DNA of 64,000 bases, taken from assembly GCA_013115125.1 (NCBI GenBank), contig JABANN010000057.1:1-64000 (forward strand), given 5' to 3'. Source of the stretch: Perkinsus olseni (taxonomy: Eukaryota; Perkinsozoa; Perkinsida). The notes under the pieces were generated by a model, which was given only the letters and a program-made list of their open reading frames with translations, searched no databases and had not been told where the DNA came from. A program made the translations under genes and the position numbers. Below are positions 10,264 through 21,015 of the stretch, in pieces; position 1 is the first letter of the stretch, and each line of letters starts with the position of its first letter.

Positions 10264-10542
10264 AGCAGAGGCGGAGCAGATTTTTTGTTATCTCGCGAGC
10301 GGCTACCGTCTCGGTTTTTCGAAATCGTTGAGACCTACGTCACTCGCTCTTTTCGGCCTCGGATCACCGTTCGACGCTCAATTGGTCCGCTAGTTTTTCT
10401 CAGTCTTAAAGACGAATTTATTTTTAGCCGGTAACTTTTACAGCGGCTTTTCATCGATTCTTCCAGAGTGTTGCGACGACAGTTCTTGTCAATAGATCGG
10501 AGCTCTCCTCACTCGGAGTGACGCTTCCCTATTCCTCTCATC

Positions 10543-11509
10543 ATGCTATCGCCACCCTCTGCCCGAGGGCTGCTAACTTTGGCTCGGCCGTCTCTCTGCA
10601 AGAGTACGGCTGAGAAATTTCTTCTTTACACCCCACCGCCCTCCTTAGCGTCCGACGCGAGTAGCAGCTCGTCGGAACGGGTGAGAGACGCAGAGGTCGA
10701 GTTAGCGCCAATTCTTCATCCGTCCATGTATCGTTAACTGCATCGCTTCATAGTGCGCTAAACTCAGCGCGTCATCAGGTAACCTCTCGACCGTGGCCCT
10801 CAACTTCATCGCCGTCGACTGTTCCTTCGGGGGCTACTGGAAGGATACCATCGGTCGGGGACAGTCTCAACTTATGGAGCAATACGCGAGGGAAGGCCTT
10901 GCAGGAGAGCTACGATCATGTTGGACGAGCGCTGCTTAGTGAAGAACGGAAATGAATACTATTTCAGTTCATACAGCGGCCTGAAGCTTTCCCTCAGCAC
11001 GTAGCAGCTCTCCATCCCCTGAGTAAGCGGCATCAGGGGGCTCAGCGTGGCAATGGTGGTGGTAGTAGTTACGAGTGTACGAGAGGAGAGGGAGAGGTTA
11101 GGCTATCCACAGGAGGGGTTGAAGGCCGACCGAGAGTGCCTCACTCTGCAGTTTAGAGTGGTCTTTGCTGTCGCGTCCAACCGTACTGGCAAGGGTAGGT
11201 GCTGCATAGGGGTGATTTACGGATTTTATGGTATCAGATTGCAGTCACGTTAGAGTGGCGTCCACCAAACAGACCTGCTTGCAGGAGTTCTATCAGCTCA
11301 TTACTACCGCTGCCAAAATGAAGTGAGCAAGAATCGTCATGAGAATGCGATAGCGGTTGGGTAGGTTGAAGCATCGGCAGATGGTCGAGGATCCTATAAT
11401 AAGATGGGTACTACGAGAAAGAGAGGAGAACCTCGTCATCATACCCTTAGAGGCCTTAGCGCCAGGGGAGGCCCTCCTCAGTAATACTCAGTTGCGCGCA
11501 ACCCTGTAG
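10543..11509 (+). CDS. Unrecognised conserved-looking protein
   Basis: Not recognised. After removing introns of ~45-100 nt (donor near 10681 to acceptor 10781, and others near 10942-11000, 11016-11070, 11195-11244 and 11322-11372), a continuous frame reads a Ser/Pro-rich N-terminus (SSSSSERVTSRPWPSTSSPS), a middle with SLNLWSNTREGKALQESY, and a globular C-terminus containing REERERLGYPQEGLKADR, CLQEFYQLITTAAKMKLKH and a final ENLVIIPLEALAPGEALL before the stop at 11507-11509. The clean resolution of frames into one protein argues for a real gene. Function unknown; possible partners are not suggested by position. Confidence 0.5.
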
Positions 11510-11710
11510 TATTGCATTCCATCAGGGGCACCACCGTTCAAGGTCTTGGCGCCACAAAGGGCGAAGCATTGGACTAATCTAATTAGAGAGGTCATGTCCT
11601 CTGGCCGCCCGCCTTCGTTATGACCAGCCACTGCTGTTTCCGATGGTCGTGGCTCTGTTGTATTGTCGGTCGGGGATTGCTTTGCAGTGTGTGATCTTCC
11701 TACTGCTCTA

Positions 11711-14058
11711 ATGACTGGCATCTCGGACTCCTTTGAATCGAGGATAGCTGCGCGCCGTAGGAACTTTAAGAAGGCCTCTGGTGACGCTAGTGACATGCGC
11801 CGTCGCAGGGAGGTGGGCTGAGGGGGACTGGACTGAATCAGAGTTGCACGTCTGCTGATTCAGGACGCCACCGTGCAGATCCGGAAGAAGGAGAAAGAGG
11901 ACCAACTAGTCCGTCGCCGTAGACTGGAAGGCATCGAGGCTGGGGAGGCGGCTGAGTCAACTTTTAAGACGCCTAGCAAGCCGACGACTCAACCCTGCTT
12001 TAAGGAGGAAGGTAGCAGCAGCCTCAGTCGGCTTTCGTTGAGCTGACAAGGGGTGGAGCCTAGATCCTGCGTACTTGTTCAGACATCCCGGCCCTGACCA
12101 AGGCTCTCAGTTCGTCCGATGAGGCGGCGGTGATGGAGGCCTTGGTGTCCTTCAGGAAGCTCTTGAGCAAGGAGGACCGTCCTCCGATTCAGAATGTTAT
12201 TGACGCTGGAGTGGGTGATTTACAACCTACGCTTGGCCTGTACCCCCGCCCAGGTGCTGCCACGCTTCAAGGAGCTCCTAGACCACCCCATGTCGTCCAA
12301 GATGCAGTTCGAGGCAGCTTGGGCTCTGACCAATATTGCTAGTGGCAACCACGACCAGACCCGCACTGTCGTCGAACTCGGTGCGGCCTTCGGGGCGGTC
12401 GCCCGGGTCGCCGGTAGGAAGTACCTCAGGTGCCGTCGAGTCGTTCCGGAAGCTGCTGTCGTCGGACAGCGCCGATCTGCAGGAGCAGTCCATATGGGCT
12501 GTTGCCAACATCGCTGGTGATGGACCAGGTGAAACCTCTGCATTAGCTTGCCCGTCGGCTAGGAGTGTTGGAGTAGGTATCAGAGACCAATGCCTGAGAC
12601 TGGGCATTCTACAGCCGTTGTTGGACGTTATACGCGCTGGTCAGACTATCGGCTTGGTAAGGCTCGGCACTTGGGCGCTGAGCAACTTCTGCAGAGGGAA
12701 GCCGGTGAGGCGAGGGGCGTATAGCGTACGCATTGGTGAGCGGTTTCGGTGTGTAGGCGCCTCCTCTAGAGACGATATCGCCAGCACTTGCCACGTTGGC
12801 CATGGTGAGTGCGGAATCCCCCGTCAGGGTTCACGAAGTCTTAACGTCTTTGCAGGTCCTTGGGCTCGATGACAGGGAGGCTCTGACTGACGCGCTGTGG
12901 GCGGTATCGTATCTGTGTGATGGGCCTAGTGAGAGGATAGAGGCTGTTCTGATAAGCGGAGCGATACCTCGTATCGTGCAGCTGTTGGGACACGAAAACC
13001 CCTCGGTGAGGGATGTGCATGCGTGCAAGGCGTGTCATACCATAACTCTCGGTACTCGTAGGTGCACACACCAGCATTACGCGCTATAGGAAACGTAGTG
13101 ACCGGAGAGGCTCATCAGACAGCTGCGGCGGTAGAGTCCAACGCGAGCAGAGTGGGAGCCATTGCCCCTATAATCAGGTTGATGCGGGTCTCATACCCGC
13201 GCTCAAGCCACTCCTACGCAGTACCAGGAAAATGGTGAGCTAGCACTGATGGCAGCCGCTATCCGACGGTTGGCTGTGCAGGTGCGAAAGGAGGCTGTTT
13301 GGACGCTCAGCAACATCTGCGCCGATCGAGACGTACAGATTCAAAAGGTCGGCACCTTCGACAAATGGACATTCTCAGGGGTTGGGCTGTTTTGGGTAGG
13401 TGATTGAAAGCGGCCTTCTCCCTGATGTATTCGAGATGATACTCGGTGCGAAGGAGCATGAGGTTCGCCGAGAGGCTGTCTGGGTTGTGTGCAATCTTTG
13501 TACGGGCGGCACACCGGCGCAGGTCCGCCATGTTGTCGACCACTGCAACGCCATCTCGGCCATCTGTAAGGCTGGTGACGAGCGTATGGTCTGCGGTAGC
13601 TGAAGCATGGGTAGGTACGGTTTTGAACGTGAAGGACTCTAAGATGGTACAAGTCGCATTAGAGGCTATCGAGGGTATCCTGAAAGTAGGGTGTGAAGTA
13701 CAGGAGAAGACGGGGGAGAGTATGAATCGTTACTTGGAGTAAGGACGGGCTCAGGCTCAATGCACCTCTGTGCGATGCCCCTTGTGAAGGTCCGTGCGGC
13801 TCTCCTATCACATCCGCTCGCCATGTCTTGCTTTTTTGCCAAGCATCTGACCCCTCTTTTCGTTTTTCGACCTGTACCCCCGACGACACCATCATTATCA
13901 TGGTCAGGCTGCTGGAGGAGTGTGGCGGCCTGACTAAGATAGAGGAGTTGCAGCAGGACAGCAGTAAAGACGTCTACGAACGGGCTGTCAGGATCCTCGA
14001 GGGGTACGATAGCAAGCCGACGTTACGTCAGAGGATGTTCGCCTTCTGTTATACTTAG
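11711..14058 (+). CDS. Importin subunit alpha (karyopherin alpha)
   Basis: Adaptor that binds nuclear localisation signals and, through an N-terminal importin-beta-binding (IBB) domain, docks cargo on importin beta. The IBB is visible in exons 11711-11812 and 11864-12011: RRRNFKKASG, then DMRRRRE joined to DATVQIRKKEKEDQLVRRRR. Armadillo repeats follow, with the NLS-pocket Trp/Asn pattern in FEAAWALTNIASG, SIWAVANIAGD, GTWALSNFCRG, ALWAVSYLCDG, AVWTLSNICAD and AVWVVCNLCTG. The C-terminal repeat reads LLEECGGLTKIEELQ, then YERAVRILEGYD. Introns were placed at 11813-11863, 12012-12082, 12211-12253, 12381-12429, 12529-12576, 12705-12756, 12805-12855, 13016-13061, 13131-13177, 13235-13281, 13348-13399, 13575-13614 and 13739-13907; all but the last are under 75 nt. 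The family normally has ten ARM repeats, and the length fits. Confidence 0.93.
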
Positions 14059-15058
14059 TTATTGTGAGCTGGAGGACGAGAACGAGGGGGGCCTTGGGGG
14101 CAACACCATGCCCACTGATGGCCTGGATACGATCCACCAGCAGCAGCCACCTCGCTTCGCCTTTGCATGAACCATCATTCATTAATTCATCGACTACTCG
14201 CTGGACGTCTCGATACCTTTTCACCTGAGCTACTCCAGGTTGGCATTGCGTTGTTGTTGCCGTACCGTCAGAGTGATGTGTGAGGTTGGGTTCTTCATGG
14301 CCACGGATTGCAGATTGAAGGGCATCCTAGCGGACCGGCAAAATGCATGGTGGATACTTGTCGGCACAGCGGTCTACGCCGTCCTATCGGTAATAGAGGG
14401 TGATTCACGAAGGTGTAGGTGCTGTCGACAGCCCACTTCTGATTGTGGGATGAAACTGTGGAAGCAGATGCGCCTTATCATGAGGAATTTTCTCTCAAAT
14501 TTCCGTCAATTTTAGTAGGATGTAGCGACAAGCTTTTCGGAGGGCTTGTGTGGTGTTCAGATGGAGGTGATTCCCGCTCCACTGGCGGTGACTTTGGCGG
14601 TTCCGATGATCATTGGAGCGGTGTAAGGTCGTGTTCGAGTTGCCGGTGGCCTGGATGGCGTGGTCACAGGTACGGATGCAGCTATCTGGGAGTAGAGCCC
14701 CTCGTTCCTGCTCACACTCTGCTGTTCCCTGGTCTTCAACCGACGCCCGGGGAAGCTTCTGCTCCGCGCGGAGAGGACCATGAGCCTTCTGAGCTCGACA
14801 CGGGACTGCAGCCGGAAGGTTCGTAGTGGATACTGGGACCTGGGACTTGCAGTGCGCATTCGCAGTCACTCCAAGGAACCCCTCGGAGTCGGGTTCGGGA
14901 GCGAAGATAGAGATGGGGTCGTCAGGGACGACGAAGGCTAGCTCGAAGGAAGAGGCTCCTCTGGAGACGCCTGACGCTACTCCTATGAAGTGTGTGACTA
15001 CTATAGGGGCCAAGCTTGGATCCTTCTGTGCAGGCTGGCGCTGCCCGCACCGCTCACT
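14059..15058 (+). other. Probable exons of an unresolved gene
   Basis: Several short plus-strand open stretches here have splice-like borders, but I could not assemble them. One (about 14240-14510) contains a hydrophobic segment NAWWILVGTAVYAVLSV. Another (about 14560-14618) reads VIPAPLAVTLAVPMIIGA. A third (about 14826-15000) is Ser/Glu-rich. They could belong to a small membrane protein, to the 5' part of the following PAM2 gene, or both. A 231-codon minus-strand frame over the same bases looks like a shadow. Confidence 0.25.
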
Positions 15059-16323
15059 ATGACCCCTCAGCGTTTGGCCGTTGATGGCTGTCGGCCTAGC
15101 GATGAGGTAGAGCATGAACAGGAGCAGGCTGGCGAGGCGATGAAGAGGGATAGCTCGCCAGGACCACAGTAGTTGCTCTCGGGAGTGCAAGATTTGTAGG
15201 GTCGCGACAGGTCGATTCCGATGGCTTTGCGGGATGCCCTGTCCTTTAAGGGAGATGAAGCCATGCGGTTCAGAGTGAAGGGTGATGAGGATTACTGAGT
15301 GATTATCGGCGAGTCAGGTTTCAGGCACCTTCTTGCATGTGGAATATCCTCAGGCGGAGGACGGCATGTCGGATGACCTTGGGGAACATGTCGCGGCTTC
15401 TCGTGAAGGAAGCGTTGAGGCCTCGGTGAGAGGCTCTCGGTTCGACACTGGAAATTCTCTTATAAGCATTTACATGCGTTTTTTCAATTACAAGATTTAT
15501 ACCTGGCAATATCTTGAAAGAAAATATTATATTTTTACTTAATCATGAAGGTCGGTAGAGTAGGTGCTGAGTGGTTCTGAGGAGGGGTCAATTACTGGGG
15601 CTGCGGACAGCAGCGACTCTCGAGAGGCGGCAGCGGCGGGAAGGAGGCGATTCCGGAGACGGCGGAGTATAAGTGATGCTGATCTTACGTGAGCGTGCTG
15701 TGGTGTTGGTGATGCTTCCACGTTGGTCTGTTGGAGGTACACTGCTTACCTGGCTGAGCTCGCCATGGAGCAAGAGGGAGCGTCGGTCGACTCTGGTATG
15801 TCACCAGGGGTTGATGCAGCGGAGGATGCGTAGGAGGGCGGTGCCTCTCTCTTCACCTTGAGTATCGTGGCGGTCGTCTTCGGCGCATATCTTCTTGTGG
15901 AGGGCCCCTTTTTTTAGGTTGTCTCCGAAGAGCGATTCAGCTGCCGTCGATGCTGTTCAGTCACTTTCAAGTGAGCAGGAAACTAAACGGCATTCTGATT
16001 CGGGGACTCTGAGGACTCATTTCGTTCGCTCGCTGGGTGATGTGATCAGGAGCAGTTCAGGTGAAGAGAGTCCGCGGGACGGGCAGCCTGTTGAGCTAGC
16101 CACTGTAACTGCACCAGATCGGAAGCTGAACCCAAACGCTCCTGAGTTCATACCGCAGTACATGAATCGCCCATGGCTGTCAATGGCGATGCCTCCGCCA
16201 CCGGGAATCGGCCATCGGAGGACAGGTTGGGCTCGGTCGGGCTGCTTCGGGATCTTCACGGGGCTTCCCGCCTGGTGGGGTCTGTTATACATCGGCGGTC
16301 AAGTATTCACCATTCTGTGCTGA
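15059..16323 (+). CDS. PAM2-motif (poly(A)-binding-protein-interacting) disordered protein
   Basis: Exons: 15059-15168, 15211-15281, 15325-15425, 15564-15688, 15737-15839, then 15918 onward. The protein is mostly low-complexity and acidic/Ser-rich, with a short ordered-looking segment AMRFRVKGTFLHVEYP, an Arg cluster RRRFRRRRSISDADL, and near the C-terminus LNPNAPEFIP (16136-16165). That decapeptide matches the PAM2 consensus (L-N-P-x-A-x-E-F-x-P), the short linear motif that docks on the MLLE domain of cytoplasmic poly(A)-binding protein; the motif is known, its use here is inference. PAM2 proteins include ataxin-2, Paip, Tob and eRF3, none of which matches the rest. The start could lie further upstream, and the end after HRRT may be spliced differently. 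Intron 15426-15563 is strikingly AT-rich. Confidence 0.6.
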
Positions 16324-17037
16324 CATCCTTGCTCCGCGCAATCGTACCGGTCTTAGGTGGAGGTTGGGGTCCTCGAGAATACCGATGATTGTAGCGGGAG
16401 TCAGTTCTGTGGTAGGAGGCGGAGGAGCTATCAGGGCGAATCGCTGTCTTACAGCCCCCTCCAGGTACCATACGATAGGGGTCCGTCGGTGACACTATTA
16501 GTTGTCGTTGTTCAATTGCTATCCATAGCATCATCATCGTCTTCCTGCATACCATTCACAGTCGCTGAAGTACAATTATGCCTTCGTTATTACAGTCATC
16601 ATATCCTCGTACGAGCTGTCCCGTAGCCAGCCGATTCCTGTGCTGGCGTTGGCGGGAGTGATATCAATTCACTTGCATGCACCATAGAGAAGGCAGTCTT
16701 GCGTTATCCGGGAGGTACGGGGACTGGCAGCCCAATTCCCCTCAATGGCGGTAGCCCGCTGATGTGCGCTCTTCGGTAGTTTTTGGTGAATGTCTGTCGA
16801 CGGGGAGAGCGAGCCTAGTGTCACGCGTCCGTTGACGGGCGGCACTGAACAGGTGAGTTTCCCGAGGGGGATCTCAGCACCGCTGGTGGTTGGGGGCGTA
16901 TAGGTATGCGTGTAAACATAATTGCCGTTCGTCGTAACTCCCTGTTGTAACAGCGGCCGTGTCCTCAGGGTCATCGGAGCAGCTCGTACCCTCTGCTCTG
17001 TGGTTCGGTTCCAGGACGACGGACAGTGTATGAGAAC
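16324..17037. other. Intergenic, nothing convincing
   Basis: Short overlapping frames on both strands lack recognisable domains. A 101-codon minus-strand frame (16669-16974) is Thr/Pro-rich, has no family resemblance and I do not call it. Confidence 0.3.
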
Positions 17038-17749
17038 ATGCCGTTTGCCCTGCGAATGGTTGTAGGCATTGCAGCTGGCGCTATGGGGATGAATGGGTGA
17101 GGCCTTCTTGTCTGTGGCTGTACTGGCATCTGCTGCCCTCAGGATAACTCTCCTCTTCTCGGTGGGGCATGGCTATACGACTCACGTTTTAGGAGTCTAC
17201 ATGACCGCTATGTCGGTCATCATCACCACCGCTGAGTTCCTGCCTTTTGCAGTGGACACGCTGGTCCCGGTGAGCTTTGACAGCCGTAGTGCCGCCTTTT
17301 GTTGGAAGATAGCCCGCCGCTGCTCGTTGCTCTCCAGTGACGGTTCAGATTAACGAGGTCTTTCGTGTCTCGATGGCGGTTTTCCGCTCAGTGGATGCCG
17401 TTCCTCAAGCACTACGGTTCGCGTGCGGTGGTCTACTTGCTGGCAGCATTCCTGTGCATGGGGGAGGAGATGGGCCTAGCAGGTACCCCTTCCCGCACTC
17501 GCTCGTTTCGGTGAAACACTTTTACTTGAGGGGGGGGGCTTGAACGTGATCCGCGAGTTGGTCATTCATGAGTTGTCCGTAGGTAGATGTGCCGGAGTCC
17601 TGATGTTCATCGGCTCAGCGGCTTCATTTGCCTTCCATCGGTTCTATCCTGGGGCCCTGGACCACGTCCTTCGGCCAGGCAACAGGGTTGCAGTAGTAGA
17701 GGATGATGGTATGGCTATGGGCTTGATAGGAGAGAATCCATGCGCCTGA
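17038..17749 (+). CDS. COPI-associated / TVP15-like membrane protein
   Basis: Four or five hydrophobic segments appear once introns 17095-17146 (approximate), 17280-17391 and 17483-17582 are removed. The first exon starts MPFALRMVVGIAAGAMGM, and later segments read VLGVYMTAMSVIITTAEFLP, WMPFLKHYGSRAVVYLLAAF and GVLMFIGSAASFAFHRF. The order (basic start, TM, ...TAEF..., WMPFL..YGSR, TM) is that of the COPI-associated protein family, which includes yeast Tvp15, a small Golgi membrane protein linked to vesicle traffic. The tail RVAVVEDDGMAMGL is hydrophilic. Internal introns are 52, 112 and 100 nt, the last two longer than typical here. Assignment is by pattern only; another tetraspan family remains possible. 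Confidence 0.55.
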
Positions 17750-18151
17750 GGGGGCAATGTATTTATCTATTTCTTGTAACGATTCACTCTGATCGGATTC
17801 GTTGTCGAGTTGAGCGTGCCGCCCTGGTCTGACCAGCCTGCGCGACTGTCCTACGTAGCGGCTATCGGGGTACATAAGTTCCGCACGATCGTCTATCTAG
17901 TAACAGCGAGTAGACTACTTTGTGGTAGTGTCGTCTTAGTGGTAGTGAGGGCTTCGCCGGCCCAAGTGTGATGATGCCGTGCCCCTCGCATACTTGTCAC
18001 GCTTGGTGCTTCACGGTGGTGTTGTGGCAGTGTAGCTGAGCTAGGTAGTAGTGATTTCAATTCGGCGCGGCTCTTGTCCGTGAATCGAGAGCTTCCTATG
18101 TGGTGGTGTGATCATGGCTTCTCCCTAGAGTATCGTATACCCTCCTTATAA
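17750..18151. other. Intergenic, nothing recognised
   Basis: No convincing coding exon, RNA gene or repeat seen between the COPI-associated gene and centrin. It presumably holds the centrin promoter, but no motif can be named. Confidence 0.35.
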
Positions 18152-19069
18152 ATGACAGGCTCCCCCAGCAGGAAATCGAGGGCTGTGGCTGGCCGCTATC
18201 CAAGGTGAGACGAAGAAGTGTCGGCTTGCGTTACTCGTGTCTTAAAGGTTTGAGCTTCGCGATGACCACAAGGCGGAGCTGAAGGAGGCCTTCGATGTCT
18301 TTGATAACGATGGTACTGGCACTATTGATGTCAGGGACCTGCGCGTGGGAGAGGGCTCCCTGTGTCAGCTGCGTTGGCAGTGATGTTGTCCAGGTTGCTT
18401 TGCGGGCCTTGGGGTTCGAACCTGAGAAGGACGAGCTGAAGCGTCTGGTTGGTGGGGCTTGGGGAGTCGCTGAGGGGCTGAGGCAGAAGCTCACTGTGCT
18501 TCAGGGAAGCACACGAGGCATCCGGTGCCGAGGCCCGCTACTGTAGGGGAAGAGTCGACGACTGGTGATAAGGAGCCTGAGAAGCCTCGATCCCGGCAGC
18601 AACAGCAAAGGGATCCCTCGACGCAGCCGACCCCGCAAGATGCTGAAGAGAGTAAGCCTCAGGAGGGGGAAGGGGAGGAGGCGACCGTGCCGGAGCCTAC
18701 CAGTGAGTCCAGCTCTGATTTGGTGGACGAGTGGTATGTGTACTGCCGAGGCACACTGGACTTCCATGAGTTCCTCGAGATCATGTTGGAGAAAATGACC
18801 GAGAAGGATTCGAAAGATGAGGTTGAGAAGGCTTATGAGATGTTCCGAGGAGAATCTGGGAAGGTGTCCTATGATGACCTCAAGGCGGTGGCGGAGGAGC
18901 TTGGTAGGATCTGCCGCGGGTGGGCGAGGGATCGGGCGGCTTAGGTGACCGCATAGCGGAGGAGGAGCTGCGGGAGATGATTACCGAGGCCGATCTGGAT
19001 GGAGATGGGCTGATCAGCCAGGAGGAGTTCATCAGAATCATTCTCAAACCCGGTAGTGGACCATTATGA
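18152..19069 (+). CDS. Centrin (caltractin) with a long insert between EF-hands 1 and 2
   Basis: Calcium-binding EF-hand protein of basal bodies and centrosomes. Exons: 18152-18204, 18248-18344, 18394-18451, 18505-18903, 18945-19069. After a short basic head comes the centrin signature FELRDDHKAELKEAFDVFD with EF-hand 1 loop DNDGTGTIDVRD, then VALRALGFEPEKDELKRLV. EF-hand 4 is intact (ADLDGDGLISQEEF). EF-hand 2 is degenerate: the loop region reads SSDLVDEWYVYCRGTLDFHEF, lacking the usual Asp-x-Asp. EF-hand 3 (FRGESGKVSYDD) has also lost key acidic residues. Between EF1 and EF2 there are about 80 extra Glu/Gln/Pro-rich residues in open frame, where the family has about a dozen; part of this could be a missed intron (for instance ending near 18711). 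Loss of loop acids suggests only two sites bind calcium. Confidence 0.85.
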
Positions 19070-19230
19070 GCATGGGAGGGACTGAAGTGTTGGCAGCGAC
19101 CCTTTGGTTGCGTTAGTAATGTTATACCAATCGGCAAGGGGAGGACCTAGTCGAAGCTTCGTGGTTTTCGCTAGTTCGCGGGTCTCGGAAGACGAGAGGG
19201 AAGGCGGGGTCAGCCTTTTCGGAATTTCCA

Positions 19231-20296
19231 ATGACAAATGCGGCAGTTAGGCAGTGGTTGGCGTCCGATGGGGACGAGGAGGAGGAGGAGGAGGAGCAGG
19301 ATATCGAATTGGTGACTATTGAGAAGATCATCAACCGGGCCGCCAGAGGGTAGCTTCGGGAAGACAGCAGGCCCATGGATATCCCTCATGCACAGATTGC
19401 GGCGTTGGTGCGTGGAGGATGAGGGCGAGAAGAAGGTTAGGAGCTTACTCGAAGTTATCTGGACGACTTCCATGAATTACATAAAGCGTCAAGTTGTACT
19501 CGGCAAGATGATTGCCCTGCCAACATTAGGTGCTGTGGGGGAGGGGTCAGGCGTTCGGGCCAGGGGAGATGTCAGGCACCCTCTTCACGAGGGAGGGAGT
19601 TCCCTGCATCGCCTTCGCTGAGCGGCTTATTCTCGACTATGGTCTCACTTACCTGCCGGGAGAGAGCTACTGTCTCGGACTGGTAGTAAGAGGGGTTGTC
19701 AGGGTCGTACGGGAGGAATGGGGAAAGCCCGGTGATGACAAAAGGCATTCCAAAAGACCCAGTATTGTACCGGTTGCCCGGGCAGCTGTGGTATGATGAA
19801 GCATAAAATCTTTAGTAATCTGATGAGGGTTGAGCATACCGGTCTGTGATGATATAAGGCGAATCTGTACCCGATCTGCTGTCCAGAGTCGAGGTATGAT
19901 TAATGGAATTCTTTAGTAATCTGAGACGAACGCCGTACGGAAGGCCATCGAGCGGCCTGTGTTCAACAGATTACTTTCCGTATCAGGTTGGCCCAGCGAC
20001 CCGTATAGCGTTCGGTGTTGTGGCGGAGCTCAGCGGTCGAAAGGGTGGGGATACCGTGACAGCGGCCATGGCGGAGGAGGGGTTGAAGCGTGAGCTCTTG
20101 CGGCCAATGGGAGTCAACTGCCTTTTTGCAGCGCGGTTGGACAGGTATATTTCGCGAAGCAGCTGAAGCGATGTCGATGTACCGTACTGATGTGACTATG
20201 GTATTGGAGAGCATTGGCAGAGTAGTCAGCCGGAATAAGGTCGTTGGGTGGGACATGCGGGGGAGGGCTGCTCTGGATGAGCAGGCCAGCTGGTAG
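19231..20296 (+). CDS. CCDC81-like protein with HU (bacterial-histone-like) domain
   Basis: The opening exon (ATG 19231) encodes MTNAAVRQWLASDGD followed by a run of Glu. The diagnostic part lies at ~19430-19680: LLEVIWTTSMNYIKRQ, VVLGKMIALPTLGA, then after a short intron GVPCIAFAERLILDYGL. This follows the pattern of the HU-type domain of CCDC81-like proteins (helix, YI...GK.V.LP.LG.., F..). A second related stretch at ~20030-20290 (DVTMVLESIGRVVSRNKVVGWDMRGRAAL) may be the second HU repeat that these proteins usually carry. CCDC81 relatives are associated with centrosomes and cilia. Exon joins between 19370 and 20090 are not resolved, so the end is approximate. Lies between centrin and dynein genes, but clustering by function is not implied. 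Confidence 0.4.
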
Positions 20297-21015
20297 GTTC
20301 CAACCTTTCGTTGAGTATGGCGCGGAGAGTGCTCGGGGAGGTAGGGGGCCCGTCGGGTTTTATTGGCGATGTGGTGGCTCCCTAGGTTCTGCGTTGAGGT
20401 CTCCGATTACACTAAAGGGCCTGGAACGTTATCACCGGGCTAGACAGAGGTCTGCACGGGGTCTGGAATTGGAAGATGGAAAGGTGGGGAGTCTGCGGTT
20501 TGATGGAGCCGCTCGTCACTTCCACGTCATTGTAGGGAATTGCCTCCCATGGTGGAGCTGGTGGATTGTATTCCGGTTTGGTATCACCAAGTAGTGGGAA
20601 GGGTACGAAAGGTATGGTATGAGCATGCGTACGGTCGTAGGTAAAGCACTGGTTCCAGCGCTTGACCTGCGTAGGAGCTTCCGGGCTCGAAGATATACCA
20701 ACCCGCAAGGCGCGTCGACTCAGAGGAGTCATCGCACAGAGTAGGGTGGGATGCTGTCAGCGGGAGGATCGTTTGAGTTGGTATAAGGTTCTCGGACATA
20801 GTTGACTTGTCGTCTCGAACACCGGGTGCTCCATCGACGCAAGTTGAAGGCCACAGCATGGACTCCTCTATTGTCGCTAGAATTGGCAGCAACTACACCC
20901 CTCTATCGAGGCGAATGTAGGACGGCAGGGCGAGACTTGTAGTACTTCACAGCATAGGGTCGCGAGGCCGGCCCGATCCGGTGAGGGCCTGGCTTGGATC
21001 CCTGTGGAGGCATCT
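20297..21015. other. Intergenic or unresolved exons
   Basis: Short plus-strand frames (for example around 20300-20590) show no family resemblance and may be the 3' end of the preceding gene or non-coding sequence. Confidence 0.25.

Noticed and set aside
14495-15190. 231-codon minus-strand ORF
   Set aside because: It overlaps plus-strand exons with better protein signal, has no recognisable domain and a composition typical of an antisense shadow.
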